Assembly: GCF_019303535.1 (NCBI RefSeq)
Contig: NZ_JACCIU010000001.1
Span: 1,240,001 to 1,304,000 of the forward strand
From: Lactobacillus sp. Sy-1
GTDB taxonomy: Bacteria; Bacillota; Bacilli; Lactobacillales; Lactobacillaceae
DNA length: 64,000 nt
Direction of reading: 5' to 3'
The notes below the pieces were generated by a model, which saw nothing but the letters and a program-made list of their open reading frames with translations, had not been told where the DNA came from and did no database searches. The translations under genes and the position numbers were made by a program. Of the stretch, positions 56,841-64,000 are shown in pieces. Within the stretch, counting starts at the first letter, position 1; every line of letters starts with the position of its first letter.

Positions 56841-56841
56841 A

Positions 56842-57654
56842 TTATTTATTCTCCAATTCTGTTACATCAACGTGCGTCGCAGTAATCTTTCTTTGTAGCC
56901 AGTCCTCAGCAATCTGGATGAACTTATCAGCGTTCCCGGTCGTAAAAAACTGGTAGGTAGCATGGTGCTCCGCAGGTGCAATTAGGTTCGTTTGCTTCAG
57001 GGTGGTAACTACCTGCTCACAAACTGCCGCTCCCGGATCGACTAATTGGATATGGTCGCCAACCGCCCGTTGAATTAGCGAGCGCATAATCGGGTAGTGG
57101 GTACAGCCTAAAATCAACGTATCAATTCCATGTCCAAATACCGGTTGGACGTCAGCACTAACCACTTCTTGATCGGAGCGACTGTGATACTTTCCATCCT
57201 CCACCATCGGAATAAACCGCGGGCATCCCAAACTAAAGACGGCTGCATCACGATCTAAACGCTTCAGTTCCCGGTCGTACGCGTGACTATTAACGGTCCC
57301 ATTAGTTGCAATTACGCCAATCCGGTTGTTTTTAGTGGTTTGAATCGCTAATTGGCTTCCGGGATCAATTACGCCAATCACTGGAATCGGCAACTCCCGT
57401 TCTAATAATGGGAGGGCCTGTGCAGTCGCCGTATTACAGGCTACCACCAATAGCTTAATTTGCTTTTGGATTAAAAAGTGTGCAATTTGAGTTGCAAATG
57501 TTTGAATTTGTGCTTGGCTTTTTTCGCCGTATGGTAATCTGGCTTCGTCACCGAAATAAACAATTGACTCGTTCGGCAGCTTGGTAATAACCTCTTTGGC
57601 AACCGTTAAGCCACCAACTCCAGAATCCATGAATCCAATCGGTTGTGAATTCAT
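56842..57654 (-). CDS. murI: Glutamate racemase
   Basis: Makes D-glutamate for peptidoglycan. 270 residues from ATG 57654 with GAGGGA upstream; the extra 15 residues of the open frame are not typical of the family. Catalytic cysteines: VVACNTATA (about residue 74) and LILGCTHYPIM (about 185). Start segment PIGFMDSGVGGLTVAKE and YFGDEARLPYG are diagnostic. Confidence 0.96.
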   Translation of the reverse strand: MNSQPIGFMDSGVGGLTVAKEVITKLPNESIVYFGDEARLPYGEKSQAQIQTFATQIAHFLIQKQIKLLVVACNTATAQALPLLERELPIPVIGVIDPGSQLAIQTTKNNRIGVIATNGTVNSHAYDRELKRLDRDAAVFSLGCPRFIPMVEDGKYHSRSDQEVVSADVQPVFGHGIDTLILGCTHYPIMRSLIQRAVGDHIQLVDPGAAVCEQVVTTLKQTNLIAPAEHHATYQFFTTGNADKFIQIAEDWLQRKITATHVDVTELENK

Positions 57655-57687
57655 TGTTGATCCCTCTTTCGAATATTCTGAAACTAT

Positions 57688-57716
57688 ATTATCTAACATT
57701 TTCCACCAACCTTCAA
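57688..57716 (-). promoter_or_regulatory. Promoter of murI-rdgB
   Basis: Minus strand TTGAAG (57716-57711), 17-bp spacer, GATAAT (57693-57688). Confidence 0.6.
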
Positions 57717-57762
57717 GATATAAGATAGTTTAAAAGGTTCGCAAAAATCGTTTTAGTGAGTG

Positions 57763-57768
57763 TATAAT
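57763..57768 (+). promoter_or_regulatory. -10 box of the yslB-like gene
   Basis: Consensus TATAAT preceded by GTG, about 42 nt before the start at 57810. No convincing -35. Confidence 0.5.
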
Positions 57769-57809
57769 GGATTTTGACAAACGAAAAAGAATTGAGGTTG
57801 AGAACGGAT

Positions 57810-58424
57810 ATGACTAAAGAATTATATCAAAAATTCATTACCAATCCGAAAATAAAAAATAACTGGCCAGCAGCCTTCCTTCGTGAAGACGTTATTACCG
57901 ACCTATTGGGTGCTGATATTCACAGCATTCTTTACTGGGCTGGAAAACGGATGGCTCGTAAATACGCAACTGCCAACCAATCCGAATTAACAATTTTCTT
58001 TGAACAAAGCGGACTGGGGAACATTACGATTAATAAAGAAACCGAATCAACCGTTGAAATTACAGTTGACGGACCCATTGTTGATGCACGATTCGAAGCT
58101 AATCCAGATGCTGATTTCATGTTCGAAGCCGGGTTGCTTGCTCAATCGATCGAACAACAACGTGGACTAGTGACCGAAGCTGAATTAGATAAAAAAAAGC
58201 TCAAGAAGGGACAAGTCCTAGTATCCGTTCATATTGATCCTAAGAACCCCACAGATGAATTTGAAACCGTTAAGCCGTTCTCAGTCATCTCAGATCAAAT
58301 CACTGAGGAAGAAGAAGCTCCAGAGCAACCAGCTTCTGGAGAAGCTGAAGCTGAAACGGAAGCTCCAGTAGAAAAGAAAGCGAAGCGGAATCAAAAAGCT
58401 AAAAAATCGAAAAATTCAAAATAA
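57810..58424 (+). CDS. yslB: DUF2507 (YslB) family protein with charged C-terminal tail
   Basis: 204 residues from ATG 57810. Residues about 1-145 match DUF2507/YslB: FLREDVITDLLGADIHSILYWAGKRMAR (cited as DLLGADIHSILYWAGKRMA) and FEAGLLAQSIEQQRG. The V4R-like fold of relatives suggests small-molecule binding. The final 50 residues are low-complexity: an acidic, Ala/Pro stretch (EEEEAPEQPASGEAEAETEA) then a basic one (KKAKRNQKAKKSKNSK), absent from Bacillus YslB (about 148 residues). Function unknown. Confidence 0.85.
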   Translation: MTKELYQKFITNPKIKNNWPAAFLREDVITDLLGADIHSILYWAGKRMARKYATANQSELTIFFEQSGLGNITINKETESTVEITVDGPIVDARFEANPDADFMFEAGLLAQSIEQQRGLVTEAELDKKKLKKGQVLVSVHIDPKNPTDEFETVKPFSVISDQITEEEEAPEQPASGEAEAETEAPVEKKAKRNQKAKKSKNSK

Positions 58425-58425
58425 A

Positions 58426-58460
58426 AAAATCATGGCCGCGGCCATGATTTTTTTATTTTG
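58426..58460. terminator. Bidirectional terminator (yslB-like and trxA)
   Basis: AAAAAATCATGGCCGCGGCC forms, with its complement, a perfect palindrome followed by TTTTTTT. Confidence 0.93.
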
Positions 58461-58473
58461 AGTTAACATTTAA

Positions 58474-58788
58474 TTAGTCAACGTATTGATCAAGAATCTT
58501 AGCAAGTTGTTCTTTACTGTGGTAACCCACAATACTATCAACAACCTTACCATCCTTCTTAACCAATAGGGTTGGAATACTCATAATTCCAAATTTTTGG
58601 GGTGTTTCTTGATTTTGGTCAACATCCATCTTGTTAAATGTCACCTTGTCGCCCATTTCTTCTGAAAGTTGGTCAACAACTGGTGATTGCATCCGGCATG
58701 GACCACACCATGTTGCCCAGAAGTCAGTCAAAGTAACACCTTTAGCAGTATCATTTTCAAATGTCTTATCAGTAGTTTCAGTAACCAT
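58474..58788 (-). CDS. trxA: Thioredoxin
   Basis: 104 residues, classical cytoplasmic thioredoxin. Active site FWATWCGPCRM with Cys28 and Cys31, the cis-Pro in GIMSIPTLLV (about 70-79), and the family C-terminal helix. It reduces ribonucleotide reductase and protein disulfides. Follows mutS2 with its own promoter. Confidence 0.97.
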   Translation of the reverse strand: MVTETTDKTFENDTAKGVTLTDFWATWCGPCRMQSPVVDQLSEEMGDKVTFNKMDVDQNQETPQKFGIMSIPTLLVKKDGKVVDSIVGYHSKEQLAKILDQYVD

Positions 58789-58821
58789 TTAAATACCTCC
58801 TATAATGACCTAGTTTTAATT

Positions 58822-58849
58822 AGTTTACCATGCTTCAACAGAAATGCAA
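58822..58849 (-). promoter_or_regulatory. Promoter of trxA
   Basis: Minus strand TTGCAT (58849-58844), 16-bp spacer, TAAACT (58827-58822) preceded by TGG. Confidence 0.55.
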
Positions 58850-58866
58850 TCAAAAAGCTTTGTACA

Positions 58867-61230
58867 CTATTTAAATTTAACAACCGTTGAACCATCACCA
58901 CCAGCATTAGCTGGAGAGTAGCCGAATGACTTAATCCGACGGTTATTTTTGAGGTAGTTAGTAACCCCCTTCCGTAACGCACCGGTCCCCTTCCCATGGA
59001 TAATGGTAACCGAAGGGTAGCCAGCTAACAATGCAGCATCGATGTATCGATCAACTTCATGCATGGCTTCATCATATCGGTGCCCCCTAAGGTCAAGGGT
59101 TGAAGACATCCCAGAAGAGTTGGTTCGCCGTACTGAATTGTACTGCCGCTTTGGTTCTTTTTTCGGCTGGTTCATCTTTTCGAGGTCGCTTTCGTCAATC
59201 TTCATTTTCAGAATTCCCATTTGAACTTCCCAACTATGGTTACCCTTTTTATCGACCAACACTCCTGGTTGTCCGTAAGACTTCACCATTACGTCGTCAC
59301 CCTTATGAAAGTCATGCTTTGCTTTTTCACGCTTCAAAACCCGGTTGTTAGTAAGGTTTAAATCATTGTGCAGCGCATTCAACTGCCCCTTTGCATCCAT
59401 TAATTCGTTTTCCTTAACCGCCTGTTCAGAAAGATGCTTTTGCTTTTCATGGAGATCAGCAATGATTTTATCAGCCTGGCGTTTAGCCTTAGCAACAATT
59501 TCATTTGCGCGTTCCTTTGCGGATTGATTAAGGCGTTCGCGCTGCTTTTGATACTGGTTAAACTTACTACTTAATTCAGAATGTAAGTCGGTTGCCGCAT
59601 CCAGTTGTTCCTTCAAATAATCAGCATCTTCACGGGCCCGCTTCGTTTGGTCTGCTAACTGCTTAATCATGTTATTGATTTCTTGACTACTGGTGTCGGT
59701 AAATGAACGGGCCTCTTGAATCACACTGGGTTCTAAGCCCAGGCGTTCCGCAATGTTTAACCCGTTACTTTGCCCAGGCACCCCAATCAATAGGTGGTAA
59801 GTGGGTTTTAAGGTGTTAATGTCAAACTCCATGGAAGCATTAATTGTCTGAGGACGATTGTAGGCATAGGCCTTCAGTTCAGGGTAGTGGGTCGTAGCAA
59901 TCACCTCGCTATTAACCGCCCCAATTTTATCTAGAATGGCAATTGCTAAGGCGGCCCCTTCCTTCGGATCGGTCCCGGCCCCGACTTCATCAAGTAAGAC
60001 CAAGCTGTTCTTAGTAATGTGTTTTAAAATTTTAATGATGTTATCCATATGGGATGAAAAGGTACTCAGGTTGTTTTCAATCGATTGCGCATCCCCAATG
60101 TCCGCAAAAACATCGTCAAAAACAGCGACCTGGCTTCCTTCCATTACTGGAATGAATAACCCAGATTGAGCCATCAACTGAAGAAGCCCCACCGTTTTGA
60201 TCGTAATCGTTTTCCCACCAGTATTAGGTCCGGTAACCACAATCGCCCGGTATTGATCGCCCAGCGTAATCGTATTGCCGACCACCTTTTTTGGATCGAT
60301 CAACGGATGGCGAGCCTGCTTTAAATGCACCACGTTGGCAGCGGATAGCTTGGGCAGGGTCCCCTTAATTTGCTTAGCGTAGCGCGCCTTGGCATTAATT
60401 AGATCTAAATGGCCAATGATGCGGGCATTAGCAATGATTTCATCCTGGTACGGTGCCACCATTGCGGATAGCTCGGCTAAAATTTTAACTTCTTCGTGCC
60501 GGGCAGCGAGTTGGTCGCGGCGCAGCTGGTTATTTAAGTCCACTACGGCTGCCGGTTCAATGTAGAGAGTCTGTCCAGAGGCACTCTGGTCGTGAACGAT
60601 TCCCCCGAACTTGTTCTTAGCTTCAGCCTTAACTGGAATTACATAGCGTTCATCACGAATTGTAATGATGGCCTCACTAAGGAACTTAGCCTGATTACCA
60701 CGGAGATACTTGCCCATCCGATTTCTAATTGTCGTTTCGGTACGCCCAATTCGTTTTCTTAATCCGTATAATTCTTCAGAAGCCGTGTCTAATAGCCGCC
60801 CATCTGGGTTTAACGCACTTTGGAGTCGTTGGGTAATTTCTGGCACCAATGCAAAGGTTTGTATTAAATCGTAGAGCCGGTGCAGTTCCACCTTATTTGC
60901 CTGTAAGTTATCAAAAAAGGTGATCAACTGGTTAACGGTGGTCAAAACCTGCATAATTTGGGCCAGTTCAGTCCCGTTCAAACTAGCGTTAATCGTCAAT
61001 CGCTTCATATATGGACGAATATCACTTAACGTTACTAGTGGCATCGCCTTTTGGAGCCGTAAAATATGGGCACCATCATCCGTTTCTAACAGTGCCACTT
61101 GAATTAATTTACGATCGTTGCTGGGGTTCAACTTTCTTAGTTCACTGCGACCAGTACTAGTTGATAAAAATCCATAAATTGCTTCCTTAATTTTATTATA
61201 CTCAAGGGTATGAAGTACCTTTGAATTCAT
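58867..61230 (-). CDS. mutS2: Endonuclease / ribosome-rescue ATPase MutS2
   Basis: 787 residues. No mismatch-recognition domain I. The clamp/core region precedes the ABC ATPase: Walker A VVTGPNTGGKTITIKT (about 333), Walker B LVLLDEVGAGTDPKEGAALA, then a long coiled coil (about 515-620), KOW-like segment and a C-terminal Smr domain with LDLRGHRYDEAMHEVD and IIHGKGTGALRKGV. Family members split collided ribosomes and suppress recombination. First partners are cvpA and zapA upstream. Confidence 0.96.
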   Translation of the reverse strand: MNSKVLHTLEYNKIKEAIYGFLSTSTGRSELRKLNPSNDRKLIQVALLETDDGAHILRLQKAMPLVTLSDIRPYMKRLTINASLNGTELAQIMQVLTTVNQLITFFDNLQANKVELHRLYDLIQTFALVPEITQRLQSALNPDGRLLDTASEELYGLRKRIGRTETTIRNRMGKYLRGNQAKFLSEAIITIRDERYVIPVKAEAKNKFGGIVHDQSASGQTLYIEPAAVVDLNNQLRRDQLAARHEEVKILAELSAMVAPYQDEIIANARIIGHLDLINAKARYAKQIKGTLPKLSAANVVHLKQARHPLIDPKKVVGNTITLGDQYRAIVVTGPNTGGKTITIKTVGLLQLMAQSGLFIPVMEGSQVAVFDDVFADIGDAQSIENNLSTFSSHMDNIIKILKHITKNSLVLLDEVGAGTDPKEGAALAIAILDKIGAVNSEVIATTHYPELKAYAYNRPQTINASMEFDINTLKPTYHLLIGVPGQSNGLNIAERLGLEPSVIQEARSFTDTSSQEINNMIKQLADQTKRAREDADYLKEQLDAATDLHSELSSKFNQYQKQRERLNQSAKERANEIVAKAKRQADKIIADLHEKQKHLSEQAVKENELMDAKGQLNALHNDLNLTNNRVLKREKAKHDFHKGDDVMVKSYGQPGVLVDKKGNHSWEVQMGILKMKIDESDLEKMNQPKKEPKRQYNSVRRTNSSGMSSTLDLRGHRYDEAMHEVDRYIDAALLAGYPSVTIIHGKGTGALRKGVTNYLKNNRRIKSFGYSPANAGGDGSTVVKFK

Positions 61231-61243
61231 AATCTAATCCCCC

Positions 61244-61729
61244 TTAATTAGAATTTAACCATTGGTTAACTGCGTCGTGGGTAATAAGCGGTGTTTGGTT
61301 CACAATTATTTGCGCTAGCCCCGAATTAACATACTGGGTTGTAAACCACGAATCATTCGCAACCATCATGATGTTCAATGCCACTAAAATAATTCCATAG
61401 CACATTAAAAAACCAGCTACCGCTCCTAATAAACTGTTGAGCTGTTTCAAAATTGGTAGTTGAACCATCGTTTTTAAAATCCGGCCTACCCTGATTACCA
61501 CTAGGTAACAAACTAAAAACGTCCCAAAAAAGGCAACCCCATTAATTAGCGACCGGTCAGCAGTGCTAAAGAGATTCAATAACCATTGCCGAGGGTAAGC
61601 GGCAAACCGCCAGGCCACCCAAAAGGAAACCAAATAGCCCCCAATGGTCACCAAACTGGCAATTAAGCCCCTACGGTAGCCAATTAGCGCACTTAAAAAT
61701 AGAAATATTAATATTATAATCGTTAACAT
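61244..61729 (-). CDS. cvpA: CvpA family membrane protein
   Basis: 161 residues with four predicted helices (about 2-18, 22-42, 62-82 and 96-120). N-terminal LTIIILIFLFLSALIGYRRG and GYLVSFWVAW are typical of CvpA (YshB in Bacillus). The protein is linked to envelope stability or colicin V production in other bacteria; here only the location between zapA and mutS2, as in other Firmicutes, is informative. Confidence 0.9.
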   Translation of the reverse strand: MLTIIILIFLFLSALIGYRRGLIASLVTIGGYLVSFWVAWRFAAYPRQWLLNLFSTADRSLINGVAFFGTFLVCYLVVIRVGRILKTMVQLPILKQLNSLLGAVAGFLMCYGIILVALNIMMVANDSWFTTQYVNSGLAQIIVNQTPLITHDAVNQWLNSN

Positions 61730-61735
61730 GGTCAG

Positions 61736-61987
61736 CTACTCGTCTTTTTGATTGGCTTCAATTTGATCCAACTGGCCCTGGAGTTTCAGTTGATCAGAAA
61801 TGGCGTTAAACGCCAATAACACCATTGCATCTTCATAACTAATGCTTGCTGATAGTTGGTTTAACTGACTTAATTGCTTATTCATTAAGTCGGTAACCGC
61901 ATGCATGTGTTCCATTGAACTTTTCCCAACGAACGTGTACGTTCGGTTACCGATTTTAGCCTTAAAGCGCTTTTTAGTTTCACTCAT
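61736..61987 (-). CDS. zapA: Cell division protein ZapA
   Basis: 83 residues from ATG 61987 (GGAGGG about 10 nt upstream). ZapA N-terminal beta hairpin KAKIGNRTYTFVGKSS, then MHAVTDLMNKQLSQL and a C-terminal coiled coil (DQLKLQGQLDQIEANQ). Binds FtsZ and bundles protofilaments. Confidence 0.9.
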   Translation of the reverse strand: MSETKKRFKAKIGNRTYTFVGKSSMEHMHAVTDLMNKQLSQLNQLSASISYEDAMVLLAFNAISDQLKLQGQLDQIEANQKDE

Positions 61988-62018
61988 TAACAAATTCCCT
62001 CCAAATATTCCATCTATT

Positions 62019-62027
62019 ATTTTAGCA
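62019..62027 (-). promoter_or_regulatory. Extended -10 promoter of zapA-cvpA-mutS2
   Basis: Minus strand TGCTAAAAT, about 30 nt before the zapA start and after the yrzB terminator. Confidence 0.55.
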
Positions 62028-62053
62028 CGAAATATTAGCGCAGTTAGTATTTC

Positions 62054-62085
62054 ACAAAAAAACTTCCAACGGACAGCTGGAAGTC
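62054..62085 (-). terminator. Terminator of the ireB-ruvX-yrzB operon
   Basis: Minus strand ACTTCCA / TGGAAGT around GCTGTCCGT, then TTTTTTT. Confidence 0.88.
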
Positions 62086-62092
62086 AGTGGTG

Positions 62093-62398
62093 CTATTCAT
62101 CAGAATCGTTATCTAAGAATGTGTTTAGAACGGATTCTACAATGTCCCATTCCTTTTCAGATTCAATCGGCATTAAGCTGCCACCCTGGGGATCACTAGG
62201 ATCCTCACCCTTAGGAAGGGCGTAGGCTTCGATATCCACTTCATCGTCGTCTTCCTTACCAGCGGGGTACACCAAAATGTATGATTTTCCCATATCTTCA
62301 GATTCGAAGGTAAATAAAATTGTGTATAATTCTTCGTTGCCTTGGTCATCAACCAAGGTAATTTGTTGTTTGCCATCTTCACTAGTCGTTTCAGTCAT
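62093..62398 (-). CDS. yrzB: DUF1292 protein (YrzB family)
   Basis: 101 residues, acidic. Core QITLVDDQGNEELYTILFTF, then KSYILVYPAGKEDDDEVDIEAYALP (cited as SYILVYPAGKEDDDEV) and EKEWDIVESVLNTF. The YrzB family follows ruvX in most Firmicutes; function unknown. Confidence 0.9.
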   Translation of the reverse strand: MTETTSEDGKQQITLVDDQGNEELYTILFTFESEDMGKSYILVYPAGKEDDDEVDIEAYALPKGEDPSDPQGGSLMPIESEKEWDIVESVLNTFLDNDSDE

Positions 62399-62412
62399 TA
62401 TAATTGCTCCTT

Positions 62413-62847
62413 TTATTGTTGGGTTAATTTACCCTTCCGGTCTAAGTAGCCCTGCAAAATCAACTCTGCAGCGACTTTATCGATTACTTGTTTACGTTTT
62501 TTTCTGGAAGTGTCAGCTTCTTCAACTAACATTCGCTCGGCTTCTACGGTCGTTAGTCGTTCATCTTGAAAGTCAAATGGAATGCCAAAGTGTTGATTAG
62601 CCATCCAGGCGTACTTGCGGCAAGCTTCCACCCGGGGGCCTGAAGTATTATTCATGTTCTTGGGCAGGCCGACCACAAACCCAGTCACTTCATATTGGTC
62701 AACTAGTTGTTTGAGGCGGTCCCAACCAAATTCCTTTTGTTCTTCATCAATCGGTATAATTTCGACGCCTTGAGCCGTCCACCCGAGGGGATCACTTACT
62801 GCAATCCCCACGGTTTTAGTCCCAACGTCTAAGCCCATTAACCTCAT
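62413..62847 (-). CDS. ruvX: Holliday junction resolvase-like protein RuvX (YqgF)
   Basis: 144 residues of the RNase H-like YqgF family, implicated in pre-16S rRNA maturation and/or Holliday junction cleavage. Motifs: [20 protein letters not shown] (catalytic Asp at DVG), [16 protein letters not shown] and [16 protein letters not shown] overlaps the ireB stop (TAATG). Confidence 0.95.
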   Translation of the reverse strand: MRLMGLDVGTKTVGIAVSDPLGWTAQGVEIIPIDEEQKEFGWDRLKQLVDQYEVTGFVVGLPKNMNNTSGPRVEACRKYAWMANQHFGIPFDFQDERLTTVEAERMLVEEADTSRKKRKQVIDKVAAELILQGYLDRKGKLTQQ

Positions 62848-63119
62848 TATTTTGCGTCCTCATCCTTCTTATTTTTATCAAGGTAGAATCGTACTAGTTC
62901 CTCAATAATTTCGTCGCGTTCATGGCGTCGAATCAAATTACGAGCATCGTTAAAACGGGGGATATAAGCCGGATCCCCAGAAATTAAGTATCCTACGATT
63001 TGATTATAAGGATTATACCCCTTTTCTTCCAGGGTTTTATAAACAATTAAAAGTGTATCATGTACATCCTTCGGTGCTTTATTAAAATCGAAGTACATCG
63101 TTTTATCTAAAGAAGCCAT
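62847..63119 (-). CDS. ireB: IreB family regulatory protein (DUF965)
   Basis: 90 residues. Motifs YDFN-type [20 protein letters not shown] (cited as [17 protein letters not shown]), [22 protein letters not shown] and [15 protein letters not shown]. In Enterococcus IreB is phosphorylated by the Ser/Thr kinase IreK and restrains cephalosporin resistance; Thr residues near the N terminus (DKTMYF) correspond to that site. First of three genes with ruvX and yrzB. Confidence 0.93.
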   Translation of the reverse strand: MASLDKTMYFDFNKAPKDVHDTLLIVYKTLEEKGYNPYNQIVGYLISGDPAYIPRFNDARNLIRRHERDEIIEELVRFYLDKNKKDEDAK

Positions 63120-63152
63120 TTACAACACCTCACTATTATTCCGATTAGTTTC

Positions 63153-63181
63153 ATTCTACTAAAAAAACATCAGAATCTCAA
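63153..63181 (-). promoter_or_regulatory. Promoter of ireB-ruvX-yrzB
   Basis: Minus strand TTGAGA (63181-63176), 17-bp spacer, TAGAAT (63158-63153). A second, extended -10 (TGATATAAT, 63238-63230) lies upstream in the same direction. Confidence 0.7.
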
Positions 63182-63229
63182 ATTGGTCCAGATTATTAAT
63201 AAATCCGTTCATTTATCGTCAGTTGTCTT

Positions 63230-63238
63230 ATTATATCA
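63230..63238 (-). promoter_or_regulatory. Second, extended -10 upstream of ireB
   Basis: Minus strand TGATATAAT, directly after the alaS terminator; would give a leader of about 110 nt. No gene is seen between it and ireB. Confidence 0.45.
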
Positions 63239-63243
63239 TAATC

Positions 63244-63288
63244 TAAAAAAAGCCCTAACGGTTGAATTATTTTCACCCGTTAGGACAA
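63244..63288 (-). terminator. Terminator of alaS
   Basis: Minus strand CCTAACGG / CCGTTAGG with a 16-nt loop, then CTTTTTTT. Confidence 0.88.
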
Positions 63289-63298
63289 TTTGCTTTAA

Positions 63299-64000
63299 CT
63301 ATTTTTGAGATTTAACAAAATCAACAGCCGCACTCATTGCATCGTTCAAACCAGCGGGATTCGTTCCACCAGCTTGAGCCATGTTAGGGCGACCACCACC
63401 ACCACCGTTAATATTTCCAGCAATGGCCTTGATCAAATCACCAGCCTTAAAGCCGGCCTTAACCTTTTCATCACTGACAGCAGCAATTAAGTTGGCCTTA
63501 TCCTTACTGTTAGTTCCCAGCACTAACACGTCAGAAAGCCCCTTGGTCCGCCAAGTATCTGCTAATTGACGGAGTTGGTTCATTCCAGAATCCTTAATAA
63601 TTCCGGTAATGATCTTGACCCCATTAGCATCCTGAACGTTTTCAAACACGTCGTTAGCTTGTTGACCAGCAATCTTAGCTTCTAATGATTCTTGCTTTTG
63701 TTGAAGGGCTTTTACTTCTGATTGCATTTGCGTTACCTTATTTGGCACGTCCTTAATTTGCTTCGTCTTGAGTTCATCAGCAACCTGCTTCAATAGTGCT
63801 TCCCGGTCGTTTAAGAATTCGAAGGCTTCCTTAGAAGTAACGGCTTCAATTCTCCGCACTCCAGCCCCAACTCCTGATTCAGAAACAATCTTGAAGAGGC
63901 CGATTTCACTGGTGTTCTTAACGTGGTCACCACCACAAAATTCAACTGAGAAGTCCCCAGCGCTAACCACTCTGACCTTCTTACCGTACTTAGAACTAAA
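63299..64000 (-). CDS. alaS: Alanyl-tRNA synthetase, C-terminal part (cut by window edge)
   Basis: 234 residues visible; the frame is open to the window end. The start of this part belongs to the editing domain: [16 protein letters not shown], where AlaRS usually has CGGTHV (zinc Cys and His kept, Thr replaced by Asp). Then [14 protein letters not shown], a coiled-coil linker ([20 protein letters not shown]), and the DHHA1/C-Ala end with the glycine-rich [19 protein letters not shown]. Charges tRNA-Ala and edits Ser/Gly mischarging. IreB-RuvX-YrzB downstream is the standard context. Confidence 0.95.
   Translation of the reverse strand, partial: FSSKYGKKVRVVSAGDFSVEFCGGDHVKNTSEIGLFKIVSESGVGAGVRRIEAVTSKEAFEFLNDREALLKQVADELKTKQIKDVPNKVTQMQSEVKALQQKQESLEAKIAGQQANDVFENVQDANGVKIITGIIKDSGMNQLRQLADTWRTKGLSDVLVLGTNSKDKANLIAAVSDEKVKAGFKAGDLIKAIAGNINGGGGGRPNMAQAGGTNPAGLNDAMSAAVDFVKSQK

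Overview
The window is a chromosomal segment from a low-to-mid G+C Gram-positive bacterium of the family Lactobacillaceae. The evidence is a PepV dipeptidase, an SMK-box (SAM-III) riboswitch on metK, a Leu T-box on leuS, CcpA, a ComG pseudopilus operon, IreB/RuvX/YrzB next to AlaRS, and an S53 pro-kumamolisin protease with a Gram-positive signal peptide. The genus cannot be fixed from the sequence alone. Nearly all genes lie on the minus strand. I see no insertion sequence, prophage, CRISPR array or transfer signature.

Layout. 1-2250: the 5' end of murE and a Gln-dependent amidotransferase of the asparagine synthetase family, then tRNA-Leu(CAG). 2624-6964: folate operon folB-folK-folE-folC-folP ending in a NUDIX gene that could supply the usually missing dihydroneopterin triphosphate pyrophosphatase step. 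7069-18378: complete purine operon purEKCSQLFMNHD (PRPP to IMP), driven by a sigma-A promoter with an inverted PurBox pair. 18541-20609: secreted S53 protease plus a small membrane protein. 20719-26023: mscL, a deoxynucleoside kinase, pepV, an NAD(P)H-hydrate dehydratase and a MurJ-type flippase. 26204-32353: leuS with its T-box, a ytqB-like methyltransferase, a DHA2 efflux pump and metK with its SMK box.

32478-38653 is a complete rrn operon (16S-23S-5S, no spacer tRNA) followed by ten tRNA genes (Asn, Ser, Glu, Asp, Phe, Tyr, Trp, His, Cys, Leu), driven by tandem promoters P1 and P2 just behind a cyclophilin gene. None of the eleven tRNA genes in the window encodes CCA, and several carry stem mismatches.

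39439-47009: dedA, a conserved DUF1461-HAD-YutD-YunD group, a phosphoesterase, an amino-acid permease and ackA. 47033-51593: ytxK and the comG operon, including a 54-residue comGG-like gene. 51711-56840: yebC, a cysteine hydrolase, ccpA with an autoregulatory cre site, YtxH and DUF948 envelope proteins, a small-conductance mechanosensitive channel, and rdgB. 56842-64000: murI, yslB, trxA, mutS2-cvpA-zapA, ireB-ruvX-yrzB and the 3' end of alaS.

The region is mostly core housekeeping. Its interest lies in regulation (PurBoxes, SMK box, T-box, cre, a candidate competence promoter, an unexplained perfect inverted repeat), in unusual starts and in tRNA sequence. I did not find a convincing wholly new multi-gene system.
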